From: Conchocele bisecta | Lineage: Eukaryota; Mollusca; Bivalvia; Lucinida; Thyasiridae | Direction of reading: 5' to 3' | Assembly (NCBI GenBank): GCA_029237695.1 | Contig: CM055266.1 | Coordinates: 106,657,370-106,721,369 of the forward strand | DNA length: 64,000 nucleotides | Part shown: positions 1-13,482 of the stretch, one piece after another | How positions within the stretch are numbered: the first letter of the stretch is position 1 | Layout: the number at the start of each line of letters is the position of its first letter | Notes under the pieces: generated by a model | What the model saw: the letters and a program-made list of their open reading frames with translations, nothing else | What the model was told of the DNA's origin: nothing | Databases searched by the model: none | Program-made: the position numbers and the translations under genes

Positions 1-3000
1 GATACGGTTCAATTTGAAATGTGTGCATCTTTTATATTTAGTAGATATTGATAACAATGGTAGATTGTGTTTGTAAATCTACTATCCCTGATAGCTACAG
101 ATGCCATTGATTGGCTATAGTCGCCGCTCTTTCCGTCGTCGTCGTCGTCGTCCGCGTCGTCGCAAACAGTTTGTACAAGCTTCTACGTCATGGTATAAGC
201 TTAATATTAGTTGACTGATTGCTTCTATATTTGGACACTTGATACATGTGAGCATTTGGAACATAATACTGCCGCCATTAACATGACTTTGACCTGTTTG
301 ACCTTCACATGGTTGTGGACAAATGGTTCTTCAACTTTCACCTTATTCGTGTTTTAAGCATGCAATTCTCTGACGGTTTTTGTGATGCTTAATATAGCAC
401 ATGCCCATTATCATGTCATGGTCACTTGCCTCGGCTGCCGCGACACCGTCATCGTAACGGAATTCGTGTGTGCTAAATACTAGTCGCAAAGATTTCAGGA
501 TACGTAGAAACTATTGTCTGATAGAATATCATACCAACTGATCTGAATAAATGGGCATGTCCATGACATTTCCAACATTGGCGTGGAAATGATATGTCAT
601 GGAGTGAAAGAAAGTTATTTGGCGTAGAGCCAACGCAGCCGACACACACTTAGAATTATGGCTGCCACATACAAAAATGAAACACTGCGGTTTTTTAATA
701 TACATGTTAAGAACCGTGAGATTTGTACGATTTGGAATAATAAACATAATTCGTTAATATTTCAACTTTTTATTGACGTGTTTGTCATGTAGCTTTCTAT
801 AAACAGTCTGAAGGGTTTATCAATGACATATACTGGAAAGTAATATATCATTGTACTCCTAATAGAATGTTGTTTATGGAATAGTGAAACGTAAAAATGT
901 CATGTTATCCTTTTCTCAAGCCCTGGCTCACCTATTAGTGGTATATATCAATATATATATATTAAATTGTGATATTATGATATTCAAAGAGTTTCGCATG
1001 AGTCACAACTGGCTGACCCTTTCATACGGTTGACTCTGTAATAAACAAACACTCACTTATAATGTTAACGTACTAACTAAGTGAATACATTTAAATAGTA
1101 TGTGCTTATTTCATTGTGAGTCATACATTTCTAGGTCATTGATGCCCGTTGGAAACTTTGTGCTTACAGCTTCATGTTCACCTTTAGGTATACTATTTGT
1201 ATTTTATGTAATCCACAGGAACAAATATTGACATAGCAGCGAGTAGTATGTTGATCATTAAACGTAGCTGTCGTTCTGAAACTAGTAGCATGGCCGAGAT
1301 TCATTAAACTACTAGCACAATAATATGACTTGTACACCATGTCCTTGAAATTACAATAATAAAGAAACATTTGGATGCAAACAGAATATACATCATACTG
1401 ATATTAATAGCATCGCAGATTAATCAAACACACATGCATAACAACTTCACTAAGAACTTTAAACCAGCGCGTCGCGCATCAAATACACACATTTGTTTGG
1501 CTTTGACAGAGCAACATTCAGATATGTTTTTTCTTCCATACGATGTAACACCATTTCAGAAGAGACCAATTTAACACACAAACTCAAAATGGTAGAAAAA
1601 ACACTGATACATAGTGAAATACTAATTTCAGTAGCCATCTTGATTTTATATAATCATCATTAAATATGCACATGCAAGCTGGTTTTGATAACGCTATCAA
1701 ACTAATTTATTTTGTCCAGTTCATCAATGTGTGATTGTCGTTAACTAAAGTGTAGAAGCGTTGATATTTGGCAACCATATTGGATTTATATATGGAATAT
1801 GTGTCACTGCCCGTCAATATAATGTAACAAGGTGATGAAGTTTATATACACTACCATGTATTGCAACGCAACTATAGTTTGATTGTGTTAGCGGTGGGTT
1901 GGGTTGGTGGGTGAACTTGTTATAATGTTGGCAGCCATCTTAGATGTCGGTAGCAGTTTTTGACGAAACTGCAAGTTCCGATGTTCTATTTGTTTGTTTT
2001 ATGGTGTCTAACGGCCTGTCATCTAAGGTCATTTGAGGCCGGGCTAATGGGGTAGAATCCCATATTTCACCTGCTGTGATGGTGGGGGGTGGAGATCCAA
2101 CAATCAGAACTGAATATTTACATAAACAAATATACTTCCCCCCTGAAAGTATAATAACCTGACCTGGTGCCAGGTCATCACCACAACAGAGTCACTCAGC
2201 CCCACTCCTTAAAAGTAGTACTATTAGTACTAATTTTACTACTTTTATAATGGGTGATTAAATTTACCCTTCGCATGTTCCCGACCAACAACCCACATGC
2301 AATAAAAATCCAATACAAATAATTGTATTCAATAGTAATATCGTAGGTTTTCCAGAAGCAATATAATCTGGGTAAATGAACTTAGGTTCGGTTGAATATG
2401 ACAAGTGATGCTCACTAATATTAACAACGGACTCCTATCAGTTATATTACACCAAACAGTAACGTATGTCAGTTTTTTGGACAGGTTTGTGCCTGTGTTT
2501 TTAATAACATGAACCACCATTGTAAATAGTCATGATGTCAGATGCAACGCTTTTCATAAGGCTAAGGCATATGAATTGTACCCTCTGTATTCATTTTACA
2601 GTGTAACTCTCTTTTGTAATACTTCAATCAGATCTTTATATTAATGCGAATTAAATGTAAGTCATTTGCGATATGTAGGAACGTTTCGGTCGAACGGTGC
2701 GTTTCCGTCAGTATGAGTCCAGCAATTTATACATCTTGGCTCTAACAGGAGTTCAATTTAATATGTTTTACAAACAAAACAAAACAATGGTTTAGCGGGT
2801 TGAACTGTAACCAAAGTTAAAAATGAAAACTTATTTCACGATTTTCTTTCATGAGCTGATGTGGAAAATGATCTATTAGCTATGATAAATGCATTGCTAC
2901 TAGTTACTATAAATAACTTTGACGATATGCAGACCATCCCATAACGAGCTATCTCCACAGGAGACAACCCCGTTAAAACGACTATGGGAGGTGTTGCAGC

Positions 3001-3896
3001 CATTCTTCAAAAATGGCTGCCAAAACCATTTGCGCGATTTAGAAAACAATCGTTTTCATCCAATTATATACAATTTGTGATGTCCAAGTGTCTTTGTTTC
3101 CACAAATGATTGAACTAACTTTAATTTATTGTCAACACATAGTTGTAAATTTTTAAAACGGACGCCAAGATGGCCGCCACATCCAAGTCTGTTGGATGTA
3201 AATGGTGTAAAACATAGTTTTGCAATACACTAATCGCCTTTAATAGCAACCAGACCGACACAATATAGTATACATAGGTCTATTTCTGGAGCTAAAACAG
3301 TTATGATTGTATATATATTGAAATTAAACACATGCTTTGACACTCTTATCTATGTTTGAGAATTAAAGTCACATTTTAATGTTGCTCCGGAGGAACGATT
3401 GTAGAATGCTGGGGTGACTTCTACATACGGGTTCCAAGTTTCCCACGCGGTCTTTTAGCTCTTTGTAGCGAACGAGGACACGGTATCGCATCACAAAACC
3501 ATGCATGTATTATATCATTTGGCCAGAACTGAGAACCAGGTTATAAAATACGTAAAGGTTAAAATGCGCAAAGTAGATGTCATTGACATTTTGTTGCTAA
3601 GATATCGCTCCGGAGGGACATTACAAGCGCAAAATAGTAATGGGGCAATTATAATTCTAATGATGCATTTATTGCTTTTATTATTGAAAAATAATGAAAT
3701 CAGCAACATAAATGTATACACATTCATGCAAAAAGTGCTAATATCTTGTAATTTTACTGGAACTATTTATTTTCTTCGTAGAAAAGTATTTGTGTGATCC
3801 GTCCGGTATGACCTGCTCAAAAATCTTGCATTCCGGTACGATTTTCCAACTAGGCTCGATACAATTTGCAAAACAGTAAATGAGTGTATTAGAAAT
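1..3896. other. Intronic or intergenic AT-rich DNA without a recognisable gene
   Basis: No reading frame here resembles a known family and none is longer than about 100 codons. The sequence is AT-rich, with scattered 'gatggccgcc' fragments typical of old dispersed repeats in many invertebrate genomes. Because a convertase exon follows on the + strand at 4449, at least the right part is probably intron of that gene. I looked for the exon carrying the catalytic Asp of the family and did not find it. Confidence 0.5.
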
Positions 3897-4060
3897 AGGT
3901 TAACCGCATTGTAATTTTCAAATTTGCGGCGTATATCGGAAAATAACAGGTCGGAAAACATGTTTAATGACACCGCTAACGCGTCGCCAGTAAACAGATT
4001 TTCCGACTTATCATTTTCCGATATACGCCGCAAATTTCAAAATTACAATACAGTTAACCC
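3897..4060. mobile_element. Short foldback (hairpin) MITE
   Basis: The two halves are near-perfect inverted repeats of about 60 nt around a loop of roughly 45 nt. The left arm runs from the GGTTAACCGCATT end through TTGCGGCGTATATCGG; the right arm is its complement and ends GCAAATTTCAAAATTACAATA. Small non-autonomous DNA transposons often have this shape. There is no coding capacity, and I could not define a target duplication. Confidence 0.6.
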
Positions 4061-4448
4061 TATATTCTGCAGTGACCGTACCCGAGTCGAACCTGAGAAA
4101 GTTGATACCGAAGGACACGAGCATATTCTATTTAAGACACGCCATGCGATTTATACCTTCGAATATCTGCGTAATTTCATTAAATACGTTTACAAAATTT
4201 TCAATATTTTCCCATATGGTGTCAAAAATTGACAAAATTTTCACGGCATGTACTCTAAAAAGTTTGTCAACTTTTGAATTAATTGATGAAACAATATTGT
4301 AAACGTACGTTATTTAATGAAATTATACAGATCGCATAGCGTGTCTCATTTATGTAACTTTATGGCATATATATTGTATAACCGTGGATGGTCGTGAGGT
4401 AGACAGTGACTTACCATATTAGTATATCTATTTTGTTTATGTCTACAG

Positions 4449-4534
4449 CCACGGTACGTGGTGTGCGGGCGTTGTTGCAGCCGTCAAGAATGACGAGTGT
4501 ATCATCGGTGTCGCATACGATTCCACATTTTCGG
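4449..4534 (+). CDS. Proprotein convertase-like (furin/kexin family) exon with catalytic His box
   Basis: This is one internal exon of a subtilisin-like serine endoprotease of the secretory pathway, which cleaves precursor proteins after basic residues. In the frame that starts one nucleotide into the exon it reads HGTWCAGVVAAV, then a C...GVAYDS stretch. This matches the family block HGTRCAG..AA..N..C.GVGVAYN around the catalytic His. The family Arg after HGT is Trp here, so the protein may be a divergent member. A pyrimidine-rich tract ending CTACAG precedes the exon and GTAACG follows. It is 86 nt, with 2 nt of a codon supplied before it and 1 nt left after it. The longer open frame over this region is in another phase and is not the gene. 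Confidence 0.8.
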
Positions 4535-5152
4535 GTAACGTCTCAGGAATGCATGTATATACATGTACCATTGCCAGTGGTGCTGCACTCCGCGCCGGCG
4601 CAGACAGTTTCACGTCAAAATAGGCACCTGATTCTGACGAATACCCGTTCAGCTGCATGTAAAATATACTGCATAAACTATATTCATCTGGTAACCGGCG
4701 CAAGAAAGGCGCGCCGGTTATTAGACAAAAACTGTGTTTATGCGATAGCTCTAAGTTGACTGGAGTGGCATCTCGTCAGGAAACCGGCGCATTTTTCGAC
4801 GTGAAACATTTTACGCCGACCATTCATTGTGACACAGTGTACATGTGTGTTTATCTAGAAATCTAAATATCTCTCCATTCCTTATACATTATCGTACACA
4901 CGTTAAGGCTATATGTCATAGAAAGATATTGCAGGCTTCAATGATAATTGCTTCGTAAGAGTGATGTGATATGTAAATAGATGATATGTGAATATGTTCT
5001 TGTCACTGTATAGTATATGGTACGGTACAATGAGTTGCCATCTACGCCATATTTATATGTACAAGCTATCGTACAGTTCCACCACTTCGAGCGTTTGACT
5101 GATTATGGGTCACATGGGTCCTTAAGTGTACACATGACGGAGTTGAGAACAG

Positions 5153-5457
5153 TAGCCGATTTCACCAACATTGCAAAATATACTTATCTTGCTAACTACA
5201 CTGAGGCATACATTTTCAATTTAAGGATAAATTTATTCATTTGTATTATACTGAATTTATTACATCATCATGTTGGCTATGATAATATACTAAATGCAGT
5301 ATAATAATTCTGCATACTTTTAATCATCAAATATATGCAGTCATTAGTTCTATATGAAATAATTCATTTCTGGAAAAATAAATGATTATTCCCTCAAAGT
5401 ATACTTAGCTAGGTAAGTATGCTTAGCAATTTTGGTGAAATCGGCTACATGTCATGA
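5153..5457. mobile_element. Foldback MITE, copy A
   Basis: The ends are long imperfect inverted repeats. The left end reads GTAGCCGATTTCACCAACATT, and the right end reads the complement, ...GGTGAAATCGGCTAC. Subterminal TATACTTA/TAAGTATA blocks also pair. The interior contains ATTATACTGAATTTATTACAT and its complement. A second copy lies at 9608-9934. It encodes nothing. Confidence 0.7.
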
Positions 5458-7142
5458 TGTCAAGTATGGAAATTGCATAGGAACAGAGAACATTTCATAT
5501 ATATCTCAATCATTGGAAAATGTGAAAACATAATTGCGGACAATATACGCTCCCGTGCCATAACTATGGACATATTTTAAACTCCCACAGAGTTCAATGC
5601 AAATTGACATGGATTTATATAAAAAAAAAGAGAAGAATATCTTAATTAAATCGATTTTCAAGACATTTTGTGATGTAAATAACAATAGGATAACGTTTCC
5701 AGTGATGTGTTTGTATTTTAATTCTGTCACTCGGACAGTGATATGTCACAATATGAAATTCACATTAATTTGAGAAATAAAATCACAATTTCCATAGAGG
5801 ACAATGCTGACATTGCTGAAATTGACATATTAACATTTCAGTTTTGCAATTGACGAGTAAGTTGAGCAGAGCTGCATCTCTAAACAATATCTCTTTCGGT
5901 AGAATTCATTTATACATGATCTGCAACTAAAAGTATTTGTTTATTTTGAGTAGTTCAGTTATAATTGGATTGAAACCAAACACATATTTTGCAGAATGTT
6001 CTTCCATTTTCTCTGGCAAGTGGGTGGATATGCTTTTAGACATTTCAATTAAAGCTGTATTGAAAATGCTTGCTCAGGATCATAGCACAATGGTGATCAC
6101 ATGTAGAAGTTGGGTCTCAAATTCAAGATGACCATCGTCAGCCATTTTGAAAACGATATGGCCATTTCATAGTTCGCAAACCATTTGTCATTCTACCTCT
6201 ATTAGCTTGTGTGGGTCATTTATTGCATACAATATACTTTCACAGTGTAATAAAACGGTGTAATAAACTAGTGTAATACATATGCAAATGAGGCTGGTAC
6301 AAAATAACACGATAGGTCGTGTTTACAGCTTCAATGTAATATATTATGCTGTGCTTAAGCAATACATAAAATCTAACATTTGTGTTGATTTAATATGAGA
6401 TTTAACACGTTTACTGATTTCATAGGGAACTCGGCATAGCCTCGTTTCTTATGAAGTCAGTAAGCTAGTTTAATAAATATCATATGAAATCATCACTCAT
6501 GTAAGATCATCTCTATATTATACGGCTCTGTTTTTTGTGAGAGAGCCGTTGATATCACATTCACGTCATGTTCTCAACAAACGTTTGGTTTATGGTAATG
6601 GACGTATACAACTCTCCCATACATCCATGTCCTCGAACTTATTTTGACCTACTGTTCTCGAATGAATGACGTACATTTGGCTGTGGCTGTGAAATGGCTG
6701 CCTGTAGATTGCTAACGATCTAGATTGCCTGTTGGAAGCATCACTGGCGTTTCAATGATGGAGAGGCGAACAGTCCTGATCATACTGTGCGGATGCTGAT
6801 CTGGATCTACTCTGGTCGCACATTTTCCCAGTCACAGTCGCCGCCGCCGGCACCCATCATAATCACTAACATCACTATAACTTTCGAAGTACTGGCGCCA
6901 TGACAACAAATACGGGCTATATACCCATGTTTTCAACCATAAGGAATACAATCGCATATATATTGATACAGTCAGAGCATTGTGCTATGGTGAAAATCTA
7001 AGATGGCCGCCGGAATCCATCAACATAATTAATATCACTATAACTTCCAAAGTACTGGCGCTATGACTACGGATAAGGGCTCTCTATAATCATGTTCAAC
7101 TATGTGAACATTCAATGTGGCCACCGGAATCCAGCATACTCA

Positions 7143-7674
7143 TTAAAGGTACATGCCCACTCAGTAGGCACAAACTGTTCTTTATAGGAATTAAATAAGA
7201 TAGTTATGTGTAATCTGTAGATATGACATTTTCTGGCAAAACAAACACTCATTCACCATTTCCACACGTATTGATTTGCATTATTATACATTTTATATCA
7301 GACGTAAATTTCCACACTGATATTACGGGCGATAAATGTCATTTAAATGTTAACGGATATCACTATATATTATCTGTATCTATTTTTTGATGTACAATGA
7401 TCATACTTTATAATGTGTCGAAATCTTTTCAGTTGACAAATTTAATTGTATAAATAATTAAAAAATATCATGCCTCATTTGTATATGAAAATAGCCTGAT
7501 ACCACCGCGAGTCACTATCAGTAAAGTAAATATTACTAAATAAGTATACCTGTATAGCGGGCAATCGAAATGTGTAGAACTGGTGGAACAGTGACACAAT
7601 TCTACACTTATTTAATTCCTATGTAAGAACATGGTGTGCCTACTGAGTGGGCATGTAACTTTAATATCAGTTTA
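7143..7674. mobile_element. MITE with TTAA target site, copy A
   Basis: Terminal inverted repeats of about 26 bp begin AGGTACATGCCCACTCAGTA on the left and end with the complement on the right. TTAA lies on both sides, which fits a piggyBac-like target choice, although no transposase is present. The interior is AT-rich and non-coding. The right ~280 bp recur at 29505-29774, just beyond the right end of Polinton 1. Confidence 0.7.
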
Positions 7675-9607
7675 GCTTCCAAAGAACTGGCGCTATGGAA
7701 ACGAATATTGGCGCTATACCACGTTTTCAAACATGTGTAATACAATGGTATATATATATTGGAACATATATTAGTGTGTATTTATGACAATCTAAGATGG
7801 CCGCCAATGGTTCAAAATGGCTGCCAGAATATAATGACAGCAATTATTTATTTGGAATCCAAAGTAAAATATGTTACACAACATATTACACAAAAATCTA
7901 GCTGTTCTGAAGGTAATGGAACTCAACATCGTGGTTGAATAAAGAAAAAACTCATTTTTGGTGGCAATTTTGTTTTTTACGTGATATATTTGGAGGCCCA
8001 GTGCAATATATCGGATTAGATTGTATACGTAGGTTATTATCCTAACGGTTTAAGTCAAGAAACTACAAACATCATGTAGCACAATCCGAATTATGCTTGC
8101 TTTATATCTTTGGATAAGGAGTAAACGTCACTAAATTCAATATGGCCGCCAAATATCCAAGATTGCGGCGAAAAAATGGCACCAAATTTTTTTCAGCTCA
8201 GTGTGCCCTAAATAACTAAGTAATACCATAAAATCGTTTCTACTAAAATAATCCGACGGGAATACACAGGGGTCCCTACTATAGTGTGATATGATGCAAA
8301 TATAATATGGCCGCCATAAAATAGCTAACATGTCTTCCACTACACGTCAACATGGACTATAGTACACTGTTTGTTTTAAAAGGAAAAATTAATACACTAA
8401 CTGTGATATATTTATTGTGTTCACATATGCAGGATCTGAAACGAGTTTGATATTATGTTTATCATATGACAATCGCTTACAAAGGAGCAGAACTAGTGCT
8501 ATTTAAACTAGTTCTTTTGAACTAATTTTGCATCTTGTTGAAACTCTCCACAAAGAAAATAGTTTTAATACTAGATTATAATATGTCATATTACAGGTTT
8601 CCATTATTTGTAAGCACTTCAAAATAGCAAACGGGAGCACGTTCTAATAATTGCTGTAACGTTACTGAGTTACTGACGCTTTTCATGACGTTTAAAACAT
8701 GACTTAAACGTCAAACATAGATACTTCATTGTCATCAACGTCTTCATTTTGTTCATTTGACATAACGTTAGCCCATAAAACGAATACGGAATTAGGTCAA
8801 CCAATCAAAGTCACTCCATGTGTTATTACATGTCTGTATTATTACATTTATGAAATGGTCTACAACCCGGCATAACAAGGATTTCATGTGTTAAATATCC
8901 ATACTAATGTATATACTGGCTAGAGACAAAACCCTGGCAAAAGACCAGTACAAGTGTACCTACAAACATTCACATTGTCATATGTGGTATGTATACATTA
9001 TGAAGTATTCTTAATTCATCATTTACATTAGTACTATACTAAAATCACACCTGCATATAAATTGCAATGATTTGGCTGTTCTAGTCTTATGTCGTGTCCA
9101 GTCTCCCTGCTGTAGCATAAATAGACTATACTATTGGTGGGAGTATTGAGGGTTCACTGTTGACATGTTACTAAACTTACCCAAGTCACACTATCAAAGT
9201 TATATTATTAATTGACTGGTTGAATGGAACTTAATGGCTGAACAACACAGTTCTGCACATTACGGGTGACTGATCGAACCAGTGGGCCACCACAATGTAC
9301 TGGGTTCTGTGTTTATTTGTGCAATACCTGCTCTTGTGCCCTTGCCACAAAAGAAGTTATATTTGACAATAAATCAAATGCAGTTTAGTTGCTGCAAGAT
9401 TCATTCAACTCTGTAATTATAGTACATGCATGTTCAGCAGTTTGTCTCCCCTTTATCAGACTGACCATGCACATGTGTCAGGTGGTTCCTGCATGATTCC
9501 CAACGCTTCACTGACTGAATATGGTATAACAAATCTGGAATTAACTACATGTTACCGTTTGGCATCCTGATATATTTTCAAATCATCTTCAGAATGTATG
9601 GAGTGGC

Positions 9608-9934
9608 CAGTAGCCTATTTCACCAACATTGCAAAGTATACTTTTCTAGCAATGTATACTTTGAGGGAGTAATCATTTACTTTTCCCGAAATGCATTATT
9701 TCATATAGAACTAACGACTGTATATATTTGATGATTACAATTGTGCAGAATTATTATACTGAATTATTCTAGTGAATGTATTACATTATCACAGCAAAAA
9801 TGGCTGTGATAATGTAATAAATTCAGTATAATAAAAATTAATAACTTTATCCTGAAATTGAAATGTTCTCCCTCAAAGTGTACTTATCAAGATAAGTATA
9901 CTTTGCAATGATGATGAAATTGGCTACATGTCTT
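9608..9934. mobile_element. Foldback MITE, copy B
   Basis: This is a second copy of the 5153-5457 family. It begins GTAGCCTATTTCACCAACATT and ends in the complement ATGATGAAATTGGCTAC. Inside, the 18-nt stretch AGCAAAAATGGCTGTGAT sits between mirrored TTCAGTATAAT and GTAATAAATTC blocks, so almost the whole element can fold back on itself. It is non-coding. Confidence 0.7.
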
Positions 9935-10677
9935 TGACAGTATGTACAGTATGTGGGGTTATAACACCCTAGTAGTTGGTCTCAATTGCCTCGACTCCAG
10001 ATAGTCCGATGCGGGTCATTGGGTATGTTCATCACACAGTGCTCTCTCTCGAAGTAGCCAACACACAATCAGCAGTGCTTCAGCACTGCTCTCCAGTGTA
10101 GTGATTGATGAGTAGACATAACACACATGTGTCATCGCATAGTACACACACTGAATTATCCAATATGGATATTGCGATGGTGACATACTATTACTATTAT
10201 ATGTTTCCTCGTGAGTGGTGATATGGAGAGGTTTTACATACATGTAAGTTTGCTTTCAATCCGATCCCGTTTGTATTATTCTGTATACTACTATTGTACA
10301 CACGACTAGATCTCCTCCCCTCTGTATCTGTGTTGATGTCTATGCGACATGTATAATACCTGCAAAACACAAAGGTAGCCTTCACATCTCGTAGTACATG
10401 GTAGACTAATGTATGAAAAAACAGCCGCGCACACATGGGCCTGGACTTTGTTAGATGGCCGGTCGATTACCCACATTAGTGATGACCCACCATAAACCAT
10501 TGTACCTGAATGACGGCTATGGCACTCTGGTGCTGTCATATGCATAAGTGTTTACATCTTCTCTGGCCAATACCGAGGCCTTCATCATCTGCTGTCACAT
10601 CCGCACTCACCACATCTCCTGTGCCTATGTTCAACAGGCCACTGTATATGTGTGATGTTTCATCTCTATTAACACAT

Positions 10678-11606
10678 TGCCAAGGTCGCTATGTTTTTAA
10701 TGGGCCATAATCGGACGGCCTCGAGACAATGGACTCTCACGAAACCGATTGAGATCATTGTCGCCTATGACAGAAGTTAGGCAAATGTTAGCCCTCCGCA
10801 ATGGTATATTCCCAGATTTGCTATGGATTATTTTCTTCAACAAAATTCGTCATTTTCGTCTAGTCGTAAGACTTCGGTAACATTTTTGGGACAAATACGT
10901 CTATATGACAGCGCAAAGATCGGCTTGAACCTACACGTTTACGTCGTCACGGCACGTAAAGAAACATTTTGCATCGACAAAACATTGTTTCCAATCGAAC
11001 ATTTGAACAAACCTACATTTATACCCGTCAATGTGTCACGACAGACAAGTGGATCGCACCGACATTTCTATAATTTCTAGGGAAGCCATGTTGTCTAATC
11101 TTGATCGGTTTTCCCGATGACGTGATGGCTAATCTTATGATTGGCTGACATTCGTAGAGTGTCACGTGTAAGCGTCATGTAACAATGACTGGTTACCAAC
11201 TGGACACCTGCTTACATTGTCAGCGAAGCAATGAAACGGTACCAGCTGACGCGTCATCGGGAAAGCCAAAGAAAGAAATGTTACCGAAGTCTTACGACTG
11301 GAAAAAAAATCAGAATTGTGTTGAACAAAATAATCCATAGTTCGAAAACGCGTTGACATAGTGCATCTGCGAATATATCATTCCGAAGGGCGAACATTTG
11401 CCTAACTTCTGCAATAGGCAGCGAAAATTCTATAAATCGGTTGACTGTTTCGTGAGAGTCCGTTGTCTCGAAACACATAGGGACATTTATAATGTGTTAT
11501 AAGATGGAGTAACAAAGACATTAGCTTATTTTTTATCACTTATTGGTGCTTGTCTGTATATTTAATGTATGTGTAGGCCATGGTCCGTTGTTTCAACCTG
11601 TGGATA
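10678..11606. mobile_element. Non-autonomous hAT-like element with long inverted repeats, copy 1
   Basis: This is related to the better-defined element at 61603-62539. The blocks GGCCTCGAGACAATGGACTC near the left and GAGTCCGTTGTCTCGA near the right are inverted copies, as are the GCCCTCCGC/GCGAACATTTGCCTAAC blocks. The right end finishes GTTTCAACCTGTG like the other copy. The left terminus is eroded, so the start is approximate. Open frames inside it are by-products of the palindromic structure and do not resemble a transposase. Confidence 0.55.
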
Positions 11607-12649
11607 CACATAGTTCTGGTGATACTGCGGTGAATTTAATGTCAAGGAATATGCTCCCCAGGTACAACAACTAAATCCCCAGATGATCATACCGTTCAAA
11701 GCGGCTGTCAACTCATATATCTCATGAATCAGATGCATGTAGGTGGTCACAACGTACATACCTTTACATGTCGAGTTGTAGATTTCTGGTATGTGAACCA
11801 CACATTCACCCACGTGTACTGCCCATGAAAAATTACATTATAATAAGGGGTGGTTTGATCAGATGATCAATCCACAGTTTGATCGTCCGGCTGCTACTGG
11901 TACAGCTATCCTGTTCGGTAATGTGGAAACTGACTGATGATATACCCTCCTCTTTAACAACAGACCTAACCAGCACCCAGCATAAATAGCAGTCGAAAGT
12001 TCTGTGGTATTTCCTCCCACTAATGATGTTGTCAACATTCACAAGTGTACCTGAAATCAGCTTTCATGCCACTCCCACACATAATCGCGTTGATGGTGTG
12101 TATAAATTCATCAGCATATATATTACGCCTAGAATTTGTACTGCACGGTTAACTATTGTGGTTTGTGGAACGGATCCTCGAGTGCATGGTGATCTGGCTT
12201 TCATGGAGTAGGCAAGGTCGAATATGCCTAATATAAACGTCCCGCTCTCTAAACGTGTTGTTGTCGTTCTAATGAATTAGCAGGGATTAAAATACAAAAT
12301 TTGTATTTAAAACTGCAAAATCCAGAACTATCAAAAGGTAAAGACAAAAAAGCCAAATAAAACGTAGATTGATACATATGCATGGATATTACCAAAAACT
12401 TATATACAAACTATTTAAGCACTTTACAACTGTAAATTTAATGGCAAGTTTGGTGCCCATATTGGTTTTAAAAAATACCACTGGGAAAAAGTGTGCACAC
12501 CCTCTTGAAATCGTTAGCACATACCTGTATGAAGTCATATCAACCAAAAGAAAAACTGTATACTACATTTCCATCAAATGTGATTTGTTGTCACATTTCC
12601 TGAGTAATAGATTTGCCATTGACCGTGCGTCCGTGCATCAACATTTTGT

Positions 12650-13132
12650 GTCGCGCATATCTCCAACAGTATTTAACCAAGAGACTTTAAACTTTACAGA
12701 AAAGTTAAATAACGTGTAGCTGTGCACCTGGGCTTTTGGTTCTATTTTTACCCTGCGAAGGTGGAGTTATAACCCTTGATGTAGTCAATTTGCACAAACA
12801 ACACTATTTGACCAAGAAACTTGATACAAATGTTTAATATTAGCATGTGTAGTTTTGCATCTGGAATTTTGCTTTTATTTACGCCCTGTGAAGGCGAAGC
12901 TATGGCCATTGACATAGCAAATTTGCATATCCTCAAAAATATGTTATAAAGTATCTTCATTGCTTACATTACATAAATGCTAATTAGCAAATGTAATTGT
13001 GCACTTGGTGTTTTCTTTTATTATCGCCCTGTGAAGGTGGAGATATCGCCCTTGACGTAGTAAATTTCTGTCGCACATATCTCCAAATGTATTTGACCAA
13101 GATAATTAAAACTTTACAGAATGTTAATTACC
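12650..13132. repeat. Decayed ~150-bp tandem repeats, target of Polinton 1
   Basis: About three degenerate units recur. Each holds a version of CATATCTCCAA..GTATTTGACCAAG, then ACTTTACAGAA.GTTAAT, then GTGCAC.TGG.GTTTT and CGCCCTGTGAAGG. Polinton 1 sits inside the last unit, after 'accatgtg', and the unit resumes at 29418 (atgtgcaattgtgcacttg). The neighbouring units therefore show what the empty site looked like. Confidence 0.65.
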
Positions 13133-13137
13133 ATGTG

Positions 13138-13394
13138 AGTAGTATATAAGAGTCAAAATGATACCACCCCCTCTAGAAGGCACCGGCTACGCGAGGTGCC
13201 TCCCACCGCATGGTGGTATCATTGTTGACTCTTATATACTACTTGGATTTTCCCCACTGTTCGGTGGGTATGTATGAGAAGAATGAAACATATTTTTCAT
13301 CAACCGCGAGACCATATATTTCCTAGAGCAAACAATAAATAACAATTGACACCCTATTAAAGATAAGAAATCCATAAGTTATACTCAGTATATT
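13138..13394. repeat. Left terminal inverted repeat of Polinton 1 with internal hairpin
   Basis: The outer ~197 nt (to about 13334) match the right end in inverse orientation. A second matching block, CACCCTATTAAAGATAAGAA, lies at 13350-13394 and pairs with 29004-29053. The outermost 106 nt are themselves palindromic: 13138-13168 pairs with 13212-13243, and GGCACC (13179) pairs with GGTGCC (13195) inside the loop. The CACCCTATTAAAGATAA block is repeated directly at 13438-13485, just before the polymerase start. Confidence 0.9.
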
Positions 13395-13482
13395 ACAACA
13401 ATTTGTCATACATTTATTACAAATAAATTATAACAACTGACACCCTATTAAAGATAAAAATCTATTGGTTATACTCAGCATA

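Larger units (their letters stand above)
4535..13132 (+). other. Large convertase intron, left part, filled with old repeats
   Basis: This is inferred intron between the exons at 4449-4534 and 30721-30899. Apart from the MITEs and tandem repeats listed separately, I see no protein family in it. Short frames of 60-116 codons occur but have no recognisable domain, no repeat conservation and no splice support. 'aagatggccgcc' type fragments recur around 6100-8300. Confidence 0.5.

Noticed and set aside
4406..4759. 117-codon open frame starting MTYHISISILFMSTATVRG
   Set aside because: It covers the convertase exon but in the wrong phase; the family match is in the neighbouring frame and limited to 4449-4534 by splice sites.
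10823..11478. Pair of similar ORFs (MDYFLQQNSSFSSSRKTSV and STRFRTMDYFVQHNSDF)
   Set aside because: The likeness comes from the two arms of the palindromic hAT-like element read on opposite strands, not from a gene family.
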